Assembly: GCF_024300645.1 (NCBI RefSeq)
Contig: NZ_CP101291.1
Location: 1,426,001 to 1,490,000 of the forward strand
DNA from: Alteromonas sp. LMIT006
GTDB lineage: Bacteria; Pseudomonadota; Gammaproteobacteria; Enterobacterales; Alteromonadaceae
Length of the DNA stretch: 64,000 nt
Reading direction: 5' to 3'
The translations under genes and the position numbers were made by a program. Below, piece after piece: positions 26,870-34,465 of the stretch. Numbering within the stretch: position 1 is the stretch's first letter; every line of letters begins with the position of its first letter. A model generated the notes under the pieces. The model was not told the origin of the DNA, made no database searches, and saw nothing but the letters and a program-made list of their open reading frames with translations.

Positions 26870-26882
26870 GCACATCCGTTGT

Positions 26883-26959
26883 AGGGGCGTAGTTCCAATT
26901 GGTAGAACAGCGGTCTCCAAAACCGATGGTTGGGGGTTCGAATCCCTCCGCCCCTGCCA
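26883..26959 (+). tRNA. tRNA-Trp (anticodon CCA)
   Basis: Cloverleaf with acceptor stem AGGGGCG / CGCCCCT, D-loop 'AATTGGTAG', anticodon loop CTCCAAA (anticodon CCA) and T-loop GTTCGAATC. A 3' CCA is encoded (26957-26959). The sequence is close to the E. coli tRNA-Trp. The first anticodon-stem pair appears to be G-A. Confidence 0.96.
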
Positions 26960-26981
26960 ACTTTCTTCGAGGTAAACCAAG

Positions 26982-27518
26982 ATGCAAGATAACGAAGAAT
27001 CCAAAGATTTGTTTCCGACAGGCAAATACTGGTTCTTGTTGTATTGCAAAGGCAAAGAAGAAGAACGTGCAGTTATGCACCTCAACAATCAAGGCGTAGA
27101 TGCCTTCTATCCTAAAGCTCAAATCGAAAAGATCGTTCGCGGTAAGCGAACTCAAGTCATCGAAGCTTTGTTTCCTAATTACGTTTTTGCAAAACTTGAT
27201 TATGAACAACACAATTTTACTGCGATCCGTTCCACTCGTGGCGTGATTGGGTTTGTCCGTCGTGGTAAAGAGCCACAGCTGGTACCAGAATTATTGGTGA
27301 CTCAATTTAAGACATTGCATGATGTGGCTCAGGTTAAAGATAAAAATTTACCTAAGCAGGGCGATATCGTATTGATTAATCATCCACAATACAACAATGT
27401 GCGAGCGATTTATCAAGAAGCTAAGGGTGACGCGCGTGCAGTGCTGTTGCTTGAGCTGATCAACAAACCAGTCGAAGTGATTTTCGACAACACAGACTTC
27501 AAAAAAGTTGACGCCTAG
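26982..27518 (+). CDS. rfaH: RfaH, NusG-paralogue transcription antiterminator
   Basis: Operon-specific elongation factor recruited at ops sites, suppressing pausing and polarity in long surface-polysaccharide operons. 178 residues: NGN domain at about 15-115 ('KYWFLLYCKGKEEERAVMHL', 'IEALFPNYVFAKLD', 'IRSTRGVIGFVR') and a C-terminal KOW-type domain at about 125-175 ('KQGDIVLINHPQYNNVRAIYQEAKG' in part). Length and divergence from NusG fit RfaH. It begins 22 nt after the tRNA-Trp CCA and has no visible promoter of its own, so it may be released from a tRNA-mRNA transcript. A natural client would be the long polysaccharide operon at 38813-57051, but I found no ops element there. Confidence 0.92.
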   Translation: MQDNEESKDLFPTGKYWFLLYCKGKEEERAVMHLNNQGVDAFYPKAQIEKIVRGKRTQVIEALFPNYVFAKLDYEQHNFTAIRSTRGVIGFVRRGKEPQLVPELLVTQFKTLHDVAQVKDKNLPKQGDIVLINHPQYNNVRAIYQEAKGDARAVLLLELINKPVEVIFDNTDFKKVDA

Positions 27519-27579
27519 CTATTCATCAAAGTTTAGCGAGAAAATCCCGTATCAGAGCGTAGCGATGTCGCGGGGTAGT

Positions 27580-28368
27580 TCACTTAACGTATCGAATAGT
27601 CATTTCGCCATTTTCCCAAACCAACATCTCTTTGGGGTGCATTTTAGTCCATGTTTCATTGGTGGTTAAGGGTTCGGTGGCTAAAACGGTCACAACGTCA
27701 TTAGGCGTGGTTTCTTCGGCAAAGTCAACGGTCACTGCAATATCTTTCAACAAAGCTGGCCCAAATGGTGCGCGACGCGTGATCCAATGTAGATTGTTTG
27801 AGCAATGTGACACCAGACTATGACCGTCAGAAAGCATAAAATTACACACGCCACTCGCATGCAGAGTATGTGATAATTCGTATACATAGTCCCATATTAC
27901 ACGAGCATTTTGTGGTTTTTGGTCGCCAAATTTTTCGGCTATACAGCCGAGTAACCAGCAAAAAATGAATTCACTATCCGTTGTTCCCACAGGGGTATAG
28001 CGGTTGGATAAAGTCAATTTGTCAAAGATCTCTTCAAGTTGACCATTATGCGCAAATGTCCATGTTTCGCCCCATAGTTCTCGGCTAAATGGATGGGTGT
28101 TTTCTAATACTAATGCCCCAACATTAGCTTGACGGATGTGACCAATGACGACATCACTTTTGATGGATTGTTGTTTTAGAAAGGCGGCTACATCGCAATC
28201 GGAACCGGCGGTGAGATCGCGAAAGGTTTGTGTGCCTTTGCCACGATAGAAAGTGATCCCCCAGCCATCTTTATGCACATCGGTTCTCCCTGCACGCTCG
28301 ACTAATCCTGTAAAACTAAAACAAGCATCTGTAGGCACATTCGCCGACATCCCCATTAATTGACACAT
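27580..28368 (-). CDS. YafJ-type class II glutamine amidotransferase domain protein
   Basis: Ntn-hydrolase of the class II glutamine amidotransferase family, 262 residues, the length of YafJ. Cys2 after the initiator Met (MCQLMGMSAN) is the nucleophile once Met is removed. Conserved blocks 'DGWGITFYRG', 'GHIRQANVG', 'NTHPFSRELWGETWTFAHNGQL' (in part) and 'GTTDSEFIFCWLL' are present. There is no synthase domain, so the physiological amide acceptor is unknown; some YafJ-like proteins act as glutamine or gamma-glutamyl hydrolases. Divergent from the SDR gene. Confidence 0.88.
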   Translation of the reverse strand: MCQLMGMSANVPTDACFSFTGLVERAGRTDVHKDGWGITFYRGKGTQTFRDLTAGSDCDVAAFLKQQSIKSDVVIGHIRQANVGALVLENTHPFSRELWGETWTFAHNGQLEEIFDKLTLSNRYTPVGTTDSEFIFCWLLGCIAEKFGDQKPQNARVIWDYVYELSHTLHASGVCNFMLSDGHSLVSHCSNNLHWITRRAPFGPALLKDIAVTVDFAEETTPNDVVTVLATEPLTTNETWTKMHPKEMLVWENGEMTIRYVK

Positions 28369-28512
28369 ACATCACCTCAAATACAATGATTGGATATATT
28401 ACCAAGGAATATTAAAAGATTAACGTTTTAATTTCGACGCCGATATAAAATAATTAATAAAGGATTGTTTTATATTCCAAATCAAGCTTAACATTTAAGC
28501 CTTCTAGGAGTA

Positions 28513-28522
28513 TCGTTAACGA
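28513..28522. promoter_or_regulatory. Palindrome upstream of the sugar-acid catabolic genes, possible operator
   Basis: TCGTTAACGA is a perfect 10-bp palindrome 28 bp upstream of the SDR start, in the divergent region shared with the amidotransferase gene. An additional imperfectly spaced dyad, ATATAAAA...TTTTATAT, lies at 28443-28475. No regulator gene is adjacent, so this stays a weak candidate. Confidence 0.2.
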
Positions 28523-28550
28523 CACCATACTTTAAAAAATAATAACGAAC

Positions 28551-29276
28551 ATGTCTAACACGATCATTTTAACTGGTGGTAGCTCTGGCATCGGTTTGGC
28601 CATGGCCAAGCGGTTTGTCAGTGATGGTTATCACGTATGTAATTTGGATATCCAGCCTTCAGCCCTTGGTGATCATTACCCGTGCGATATGCGTAACTTT
28701 ACTCAAGTACAACAAATCGTGACTGATATTTGTGCTAAACATAGTGTCTACGCATTAGTGACTAACGCAGGGATTCATTTATCAGCCAACATAGAAGATA
28801 CTGCTGAAGCCACGTTTGATGACTTATTTGCGCTGAATGTCAAAGGGGCTTACGCCGCAGTACAAGCAGTACTCCCCAGTTTAAAAGCGCGTCGTGATGG
28901 CGTAATTTTAGCGGTTGCATCGGACCAAGCCGTTGTCGCCAAATCCAATTCATTTGCCTATAACTTATCCAAACACGCTTTAGCCTCGCTGGTTAAAACC
29001 ACTGCACTTGATTATGCATCTTATAATATCCGAGCCAATGCCCTTTGTCCTGGCACGATTGATACGCCCCTGTACCAAAGTGCCATTGCTAAGTACTGTT
29101 CGCATAGTGGCGCCGATGTTGCAGAGGTGCATCGGGAAGAAGCTGCGGAGCAACCCCTAAATCGACTTGGTACCGCAGAGGAAGTGGCCGGGTATGCGGC
29201 ATTTCTGCTTTCAGACGAGGCGAGCTTTATTACAGGTTCTTTGGCAATGATGGACGGTGGATATACTGTGCGATGA
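28551..29276 (+). CDS. Short-chain dehydrogenase/reductase, probable sugar or sugar-acid dehydrogenase
   Basis: NAD(P)-dependent SDR of 241 residues. Dinucleotide motif TGGSSGIG at about 8-15, 'NAGI' at about 76-79, active-site Ser in 'AVASDQAV', Tyr-x3-Lys in 'FAYNLSKHAL' and the C-terminal 'MMDGGYTVR'. SDRs in such islands oxidise an aldose or a keto-deoxy sugar acid. The next gene, a lactonase-like hydrolase, overlaps by 4 nt (ATGA), suggesting that this enzyme makes a lactone, as in L-fucose-type oxidative routes. The exact substrate is inference. Confidence 0.85.
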   Translation: MSNTIILTGGSSGIGLAMAKRFVSDGYHVCNLDIQPSALGDHYPCDMRNFTQVQQIVTDICAKHSVYALVTNAGIHLSANIEDTAEATFDDLFALNVKGAYAAVQAVLPSLKARRDGVILAVASDQAVVAKSNSFAYNLSKHALASLVKTTALDYASYNIRANALCPGTIDTPLYQSAIAKYCSHSGADVAEVHREEAAEQPLNRLGTAEEVAGYAAFLLSDEASFITGSLAMMDGGYTVR

Positions 29277-30079
29277 ACTTCATCGACCCACATATCCATC
29301 TTTGGGATACAGACCAAGGTGATTATCACTGGCTACACAACACGAATAATTTACCTTTGCACGTCAATGATTCAGCGATAACGTGTGAGGCTTATGTGCA
29401 CGTTGAGGCGGGCTTTGATAATAATCAACCTTGGCGAGAACTGACCTGGCTTGAGTCTGTTGCAACCAAACCAATGCGGGCAGTGGCAACGCTTGATTTG
29501 ACACTGTCCACTGCTTCATTCGTCGAAAGCTTGCGGCATTACGCAAAACATCCTTTTTGCGTAGGAGGTCGACATATTTTGGACAATGATGCGCTAGATT
29601 TATTGCACAACGCTCAAATACTCGACAATCTAGATACATTGGCGCAACATGGATACTTATTTGAGGCGCAATTTGATGTTGCCGATCAAGCGGTGGTTGC
29701 GCGAGTGTGTGAACTATTACTAGCGAACCCGGACTGGCAATGGGTCATCAATCATGCGGGCTATCCAGTGTTATCGGCAGTTGATCAAGAGCAGTGGCGC
29801 GTTGGAATCCATTGGCTATCTAAAATTCCCTCGTTAATGGTAAAGTGTTCTGGTTTTGAAATGCAAGAGAGAGATTTTGCTTGGGAAGATGCCCTGCGAG
29901 TGATTGACCATTGTATTACGAGTTTTGGTGAAAATCGCGTGATGCTGGCAAGTAACTATCCATTATTGACTTGGCGAATGTCTTATAATGAATATTGGGC
30001 GTATTTAACTCAGGCCTATGCCGATAGACCTGAGTTGTTTTATGACAATGCACAGCGCACGTATTTTGCCAACACTTAG
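29273..30079 (+). CDS. Amidohydrolase-2 family protein, probable sugar lactonase
   Basis: 268-residue TIM-barrel metal hydrolase of the COG3618 (L-fuconolactonase-like) group. The N-terminal 'FIDPHIHLWDTD' gives the HxH metal ligands, with later His in 'WVINHAGYP' and Asp/Asn near 'NRVMLASNYPLLTW'. Characterised members hydrolyse L-fucono- or L-rhamnono-lactones. Overlap with the SDR stop indicates coupled translation. The gene converges on a dehydratase and an aldolase that could complete the pathway. Confidence 0.82.
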   Translation: MNFIDPHIHLWDTDQGDYHWLHNTNNLPLHVNDSAITCEAYVHVEAGFDNNQPWRELTWLESVATKPMRAVATLDLTLSTASFVESLRHYAKHPFCVGGRHILDNDALDLLHNAQILDNLDTLAQHGYLFEAQFDVADQAVVARVCELLLANPDWQWVINHAGYPVLSAVDQEQWRVGIHWLSKIPSLMVKCSGFEMQERDFAWEDALRVIDHCITSFGENRVMLASNYPLLTWRMSYNEYWAYLTQAYADRPELFYDNAQRTYFANT

Positions 30080-30095
30080 TTAAGTTGGATTGAGC

Positions 30096-31271
30096 CTATT
30101 TCACTGTCACATGAGGAGAACGTTTCACTACCTCATCATTGAGTTCAATGCCAATCCCAGGTAAATCTGGCACCTTAAATGAGCCATTTTCTGGTTGATA
30201 ATCTTGAATACACAGCTCGCGGTTCCAGTGCTTAATCGCATAGGTGTGGTGCTCGTGAATCAAGAAATTCGGGATCGCGGCCTCAAGCTGTAACGCCGCT
30301 GCCGTTGCCACAGGTCCACCGCACACATGCGCTTGGACGCGAATATCGTAGGTATCAGCGTAATCACAGACTTTTTTCGCTTCAGTAAAGCCACCGCTCA
30401 AGCCCACATCGGGTTGCAGTACATCAATACTTTGGTCCTCAAAGTACGGACGCACATCCCAGCGATGATACAATCGTTCACCACCGGCAATCGGGACCGT
30501 TAACTTGTCTGCAACCTTCTTGTGTACCGCAGAGTTGAGGTAATTCACCGGCTCTTCAAACATCATGCAGCCCACTTCTTCAATGACAGCTCCCATTTGA
30601 ATCGCTGAAGCACAGCCCATTAGCGAGTGCGCTTCAAAGATAATATCGACATCATCACCGACTTCGCTGCGGATTGCTCTTAAACGGTCGCCAAACAGCT
30701 TCATTTGCTTAGGTGTAAACAGCTTGGTGCGGTCAAAGCTCGATTCGCCATGTTCATCATACACAATCGGATCTACTTTCACGGCATCATAGCCCTCGTC
30801 CATGGCTTTGCGAGCCGCGGCTGCATATTCTTCTGGGTGAATGAGTTTGGTGCATTCTTTATCCCAATCAAATTGTAACTGAGAGGCATAAGTGCGTAAA
30901 TTATCGTTGGTCTTGCCGCCGAGTAGTTGATAGACCGGTACATTTAAAGCTTTACCTTTAATATCCCATAAAGCAGTGTCAATGGCTGACATGGCTGAAT
31001 ATAGAATTGGTCCGCCACCTAAGCCCCAAAAGCTTTCGCGTAGCATGCGTGACCATAGTGCTTCAGTCTTGAATGGGTCATAACCAATCAGCACCGCTTC
31101 TGCGATTTCTTTGATCATGGCTGCCGCTGCACTGTGTCCCCAGTCATAAGCAAGACCTGCTTCCCCCACACCATGAATACCTTCATCGGTATGAATACGC
31201 ACAAAAATTGGGTTCCAAGGTGGACGGTCAGGGCAGTGTATATCGAATATCTCAACGTGGGTAATCTTCAT
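30096..31271 (-). CDS. Mandelate racemase/enolase superfamily sugar-acid dehydratase
   Basis: 391-residue acid-sugar dehydratase of the enolase superfamily. The N-terminal capping domain ('HVEIFDIHCPDRPPWNPIFVRI' in part) is followed by the barrel with metal-ligand regions 'DVDIIFEAHS', 'MFEEPVN' and 'AGGERLYHRW', then 'LQPDVGLSGGFTEAKKV' and 'QAHVCGGPVATAAALQLEAAIPNFLIHEH' (in part). The last blocks resemble the galactonate/mannonate dehydratase subgroup. Expected product is a 2-keto-3-deoxy sugar acid, which the downstream class II aldolase (31294-32061, same strand, upstream in transcription) could cleave. Substrate not determined. Confidence 0.87.
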   Translation of the reverse strand: MKITHVEIFDIHCPDRPPWNPIFVRIHTDEGIHGVGEAGLAYDWGHSAAAAMIKEIAEAVLIGYDPFKTEALWSRMLRESFWGLGGGPILYSAMSAIDTALWDIKGKALNVPVYQLLGGKTNDNLRTYASQLQFDWDKECTKLIHPEEYAAAARKAMDEGYDAVKVDPIVYDEHGESSFDRTKLFTPKQMKLFGDRLRAIRSEVGDDVDIIFEAHSLMGCASAIQMGAVIEEVGCMMFEEPVNYLNSAVHKKVADKLTVPIAGGERLYHRWDVRPYFEDQSIDVLQPDVGLSGGFTEAKKVCDYADTYDIRVQAHVCGGPVATAAALQLEAAIPNFLIHEHHTYAIKHWNRELCIQDYQPENGSFKVPDLPGIGIELNDEVVKRSPHVTVK

Positions 31272-31293
31272 TGGGTTCTCTTATATGTGTAAA

Positions 31294-32061
31294 TTATTGA
31301 TCAAAGTCGGGAAAAACCGCCTTGACTCGACGCAACATGGCTGGCCATGCTTTTTGTCCACCGGTCTGGCCTGTATGGACGATATTCGCTTGGGCTTTAA
31401 TGTTAGGGACGATATGTTCTGGCAGGTAGATAAGCTCAGCACCAGATTGTTGCATTTTGAGCTGAATCTGACAGGCGCGGATTAAGTCATACATGTGCAT
31501 AAACGCATCGCCAATCGTTTGTCCAACGGTTAAGGCACCATGATTGGGTAACAGCATAAAATTAGCATCGCCCAAATCCGCTTGCAGGCGCTTACATTCG
31601 CCCTCATCCACGGCAAGCCCTTCGTAATCATGGTATGACATAGATGCGAGCGCAAATGCCGCGTATTGGCTCAAAGGCAGCAATCCGTGTTTTTGTGAGG
31701 CCACCGCGATCGCATCGTCTTGGTGGATGTGAATCACACAGGTAGCGTCATCTCTTGCCGCATGCACCGCACTGTGAATAGTAAATCCAGCAGGGTTAAT
31801 AGCAAAAGGACAATCCTCTTGGATAATATTGCCATCGATATCGATTTTGACCAAATTAGATGCATTGACTTCGCTAAACGTCAGGCCAAAAGGATTAATC
31901 AAAAAGTGCTCCGTCCCAGGGACTTTTGCGCTTACATGGGTATAAATTAAATCGTCCCATTGGTGTAGGACGAGTAATTTATAGCATGCTGCTAAGTCAA
32001 TACGCATTTGCCATTCTTCAGGGCTAATCTTTCCAGCCAAATCGGGTGTTGGTATATCCAT
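31294..32061 (-). CDS. Class II aldolase/adducin family protein
   Basis: 255-residue zinc aldolase-type protein. Metal-ligand blocks 'CVIHIHQDDAIAVAS' and 'FMLLPNHGALTVG' are present, as are 'YTHVSAKVPGTEHFLINPFG' and 'GFTIHSAVHAAR'. Class II aldolases of this type cleave phosphorylated or non-phosphorylated keto sugars or keto-deoxy acids by retro-aldol reaction. It is transcribed first, 22 nt before the dehydratase gene. The four-gene island has no transporter or kinase, consistent with a non-phosphorylative route whose importer lies elsewhere. Confidence 0.85.
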   Translation of the reverse strand: MDIPTPDLAGKISPEEWQMRIDLAACYKLLVLHQWDDLIYTHVSAKVPGTEHFLINPFGLTFSEVNASNLVKIDIDGNIIQEDCPFAINPAGFTIHSAVHAARDDATCVIHIHQDDAIAVASQKHGLLPLSQYAAFALASMSYHDYEGLAVDEGECKRLQADLGDANFMLLPNHGALTVGQTIGDAFMHMYDLIRACQIQLKMQQSGAELIYLPEHIVPNIKAQANIVHTGQTGGQKAWPAMLRRVKAVFPDFDQ

Positions 32062-32121
32062 TATGGTGTTTTATCATTGCTTTGCATGCCGATATTGTTA
32101 CACTGAGAACAAAAATTAACA

Positions 32122-32586
32122 ATGCCGACTATGCTCAAATTCTCGCTTTTTTCCTTCAATCAGCTTGATAATCACATCCTGTACCGCTTGCTACAAATGC
32201 GCGCTGAAGTCTTTGTCGTAGAACAAACCTGTCCGTACCTGGATTTGGATGATAAAGATACTCACCCTGAAGTAGTACATTTATTGGGATATCAAGACGA
32301 GCACTGTGTTGCTTATGCGCGCTGTCTTCCCCCCGGATTAAGTTATGCATCGCCGAGTATCGGGCGAGTGTTAGTGACTGAACTAGCCAGAGGTAAAGGC
32401 TATGCATATACCTTGATGCAAGAAGCGATTGCACAATGCCAGCAACAATGGCCTGGACAGGGGATCACGATTGGGGCGCAAGTGTATCTGCAAGATTTTT
32501 ATCAAAAATTAAACTTTTTACCAATTTCCGACGTCTATCTAGAGGATGACATTGAACACATCGATATGGTTTTACCAGGAGAATAA
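32122..32586 (+). CDS. ElaA-like GNAT acetyltransferase
   Basis: 154-residue protein of the GNAT superfamily, ElaA-like group. It has 'LYRLLQMRAEVFVVEQTCPYLDLDDKD' (in part), the ElaA hallmark, then 'ARCLPPG' and the acetyl-CoA block 'GRVLVTELARGKGYAYTLM'. The substrate is unknown for the family. An alternative ATG nine nt downstream (32131) gives MLKFSLFSF. It is separated by 1 nt from the next gene, so the two are probably co-translated. Divergent from the aldolase. Confidence 0.85.
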   Translation: MPTMLKFSLFSFNQLDNHILYRLLQMRAEVFVVEQTCPYLDLDDKDTHPEVVHLLGYQDEHCVAYARCLPPGLSYASPSIGRVLVTELARGKGYAYTLMQEAIAQCQQQWPGQGITIGAQVYLQDFYQKLNFLPISDVYLEDDIEHIDMVLPGE

Positions 32587-32587
32587 A

Positions 32588-33193
32588 ATGAACCAATCAA
32601 TTTTATTAGGTTTGCTCGTGTTAGCGTTACTTTCGCTTAAGGCAACAGCGCACGAGCACAAAAAAGAAGTAGAAAAAGAAGTCATGGTCAAAACATGGCA
32701 CATGGCGGGTGACACTAAATTTGCTCCTCATGAGATGCCGCAAGCAGAAGGTACTGAAATTAAATACATGGATGGCGATAATGAACTGCATGTAAAATTA
32801 GCACCAGGCACAGAATTAACTGAAGAGGTGATTCGTCGTGCCTTTGGTGACTTACCGGAAGCTGAATTGAACCGTCTTGTGGCGGTATTAACCAAAGTGT
32901 CTTATCCAACGGATAAAGATATGCTGACGGACTCTCAAGGCATCATCGAAAAAGAAGTTGAATTTATGTTCATTGACGAACATGGCAATGAGCAAGAAAT
33001 TGAAGTCAATAAGCAACACAAAATGATCGTCGTGGAAATTGACAAAGAAGGCGAAAAGGTTTCTGTCGAATCTTCGCGATACGAAACCTCTGAGGTCGAG
33101 CTGGATCTGGCAGATGCCATTATAGAGCTTATTCAAGCAGGTAAATTAGACGATGCGCAAAAGGCTCGCATCGCTAAAGCTTTGGCGCAATAA
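32588..33193 (+). CDS. Acidic secreted protein of unknown function
   Basis: 201 residues starting at 32588 with AGGAG 7 nt upstream. A signal peptide (about 1-21, ending KATA, mature N-terminus HEHKKEVEKE) is followed by a soluble, very Glu/Lys/Asp-rich chain without cysteine. Segments such as 'EFMFIDEHGNEQEIEVNKQHKM' (in part) and 'MIVVEIDKEGEKVSVESSRYE' (in part) suggest short beta strands, and the end ('ADAIIELIQAGKLDDAQKARIAKAL') is helical. I recognise no domain. It follows elaA by 1 nt and precedes the polysaccharide locus by 83 nt; it may belong to neither. Confidence 0.7.
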   Translation: MNQSILLGLLVLALLSLKATAHEHKKEVEKEVMVKTWHMAGDTKFAPHEMPQAEGTEIKYMDGDNELHVKLAPGTELTEEVIRRAFGDLPEAELNRLVAVLTKVSYPTDKDMLTDSQGIIEKEVEFMFIDEHGNEQEIEVNKQHKMIVVEIDKEGEKVSVESSRYETSEVELDLADAIIELIQAGKLDDAQKARIAKALAQ

Positions 33194-33276
33194 TCAAACT
33201 CATAATTCATGTTAATTTTCTAAATTTCGAGAAATGGAGGTCGATAGACATATATATTTATTTCTTTGGAGAAAGC

Positions 33277-33630
33277 ATGGACTTCGTAAAAGAACAAACA
33301 CATGAACAATTTCGCCTTGTTATATCAGGTGAACTCGACGCAGAAAGCACAGAACAGATCCGTCCAGAATTTGTTCAGCTTTCTGAGAATCCAGACTTTT
33401 CAACCATCATCATTAACTTGAAAAATGTTTCCTTTATCGATTCTTCCGGAATTGGTCTGATTGTTTTTTTATTTAAAAAAATGCGAGAGCATTCAATCGA
33501 AATGATATTGTCAGACGTGCACAGTCAACCATTGGAACTCATTAAACTCTTGAGAATTGATACGGTTATTACCGTTGAAACATATGAAAGCGAGTCACTA
33601 GACACGTTAGCGAGCTGGTCCATTGAGTAA
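33277..33630 (+). CDS. SypA-like STAS-domain protein (anti-anti-sigma-type)
   Basis: 117-residue single STAS domain of the SpoIIAA/RsbV type. The phosphorylatable Ser lies in 'VSFIDSSGIGLIVFLF' (Ser56), the position equivalent to SpoIIAA Ser58 and, as I recall, to Ser56 of V. fischeri SypA. A TTGGAG ribosome site precedes the ATG. It is the first gene of a run whose domain order equals sypABCDE. By analogy its phosphorylation state would be set by the kinase/phosphatase at 37272-38795 and would control polysaccharide output. The lipoprotein gene overlaps its stop by 8 nt. Confidence 0.88.
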   Translation: MDFVKEQTHEQFRLVISGELDAESTEQIRPEFVQLSENPDFSTIIINLKNVSFIDSSGIGLIVFLFKKMREHSIEMILSDVHSQPLELIKLLRIDTVITVETYESESLDTLASWSIE

Positions 33631-34465
33631 AATCATTGCTGTTTGTTTATCTCTTGTTTTGCTTCAAGGGTGTACCAACTTTCCCGAATATGGCAAAGGC
33701 GGTTTTGCTGAACATCATATTGACTTAATTGATCCATTTTATACCGATGAGCCAATGGGCCCCGAACATGGACTTAAGTTTGAATTTGAGTTGTTGCGTC
33801 AACAACTCGCCGTGTTAATCTTAGAAGGTGCTGAATGGTGTTTTCCAGCAACCGTCAAAGAAGCACAATTGCTGGAAAAGAGAGTGGCGCGAGAAATATT
33901 TGCAAAGTTGCATTTTGATGCAACAAACGATGTGATTGTATTGAGACACCTTTTGCATCGTTTAGAAAGACAGCTTGATTATGTGCTTCAAAAACAAACA
34001 TGCCAACTGCCCTCAGATAAGTTAGATAGTCCCCACAGCGCATCTGTTGCCATGGATATAAACACTGAGAAAGATGAACACGTAAAAGATATTACGACCT
34101 CTCAAGCGATGCAAAATATCCTAGATTTAATCAATGCGGACAATCAGTTTGCGACCGATTCTGCAGTGGTCAATTTGAAATATGTAGCCCGTCTCGCTCG
34201 AGCCGCGGAGATATTAAAAGAGTACCCATCCATAAAAGTAAGGTTGACGGGACACACTGACAAGTATGGTTCTGTAATTGACAATGAGTCACTGGGCTTG
34301 GCGCGAGCAGAGCAAGTTGGACGATATTTAGAAGCGTTCGGTGTAGCAAGAGAGCGTTTAACAATGGAGAGTGCAGGCGAATCGCAACCGTTATTTGATG
34401 GCGATGGAAAGCACATCGATCTTACAAATCGACGAGTAATGGCAAACGTTTACGAGGAACGATAA
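33623..34465 (+). CDS. OmpA-family outer-membrane lipoprotein (SypB-like)
   Basis: 280-residue lipoprotein. It must start at a TTG (33623, inside the STAS gene), because the signal peptide MSKIIAVCLSLVLLQGC (lipobox LQGC, Cys17) begins there and no ATG is near. Middle region is helical, with no assigned domain. The C-terminal OmpA peptidoglycan-binding domain (about 165-280) has 'VRLTGHTDKYGSVIDNESLGLARAEQVGRYL' (in part) and 'NRRVMANVYEER'. Overlap with the STAS stop implies translational coupling. The next gene starts at the last base of its stop. Likely anchors or supports the export machine at the outer membrane. Confidence 0.88.
   Translation: MSKIIAVCLSLVLLQGCTNFPEYGKGGFAEHHIDLIDPFYTDEPMGPEHGLKFEFELLRQQLAVLILEGAEWCFPATVKEAQLLEKRVAREIFAKLHFDATNDVIVLRHLLHRLERQLDYVLQKQTCQLPSDKLDSPHSASVAMDINTEKDEHVKDITTSQAMQNILDLINADNQFATDSAVVNLKYVARLARAAEILKEYPSIKVRLTGHTDKYGSVIDNESLGLARAEQVGRYLEAFGVARERLTMESAGESQPLFDGDGKHIDLTNRRVMANVYEER

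Noticed and set aside
26835-27212. Minus-strand open frames across tRNA-Trp and the 5' part of rfaH
   Set aside because: They are antisense to a tRNA; translations with 'RRDSNPQPSVLETA' style text are a well-known artefact of tRNA complements.
33194-33276. Sigma-54 promoter before the STAS gene, as in sypA
   Set aside because: TTGGCGC near 33182 has no TTGC at -12, and no other match exists in the gap.
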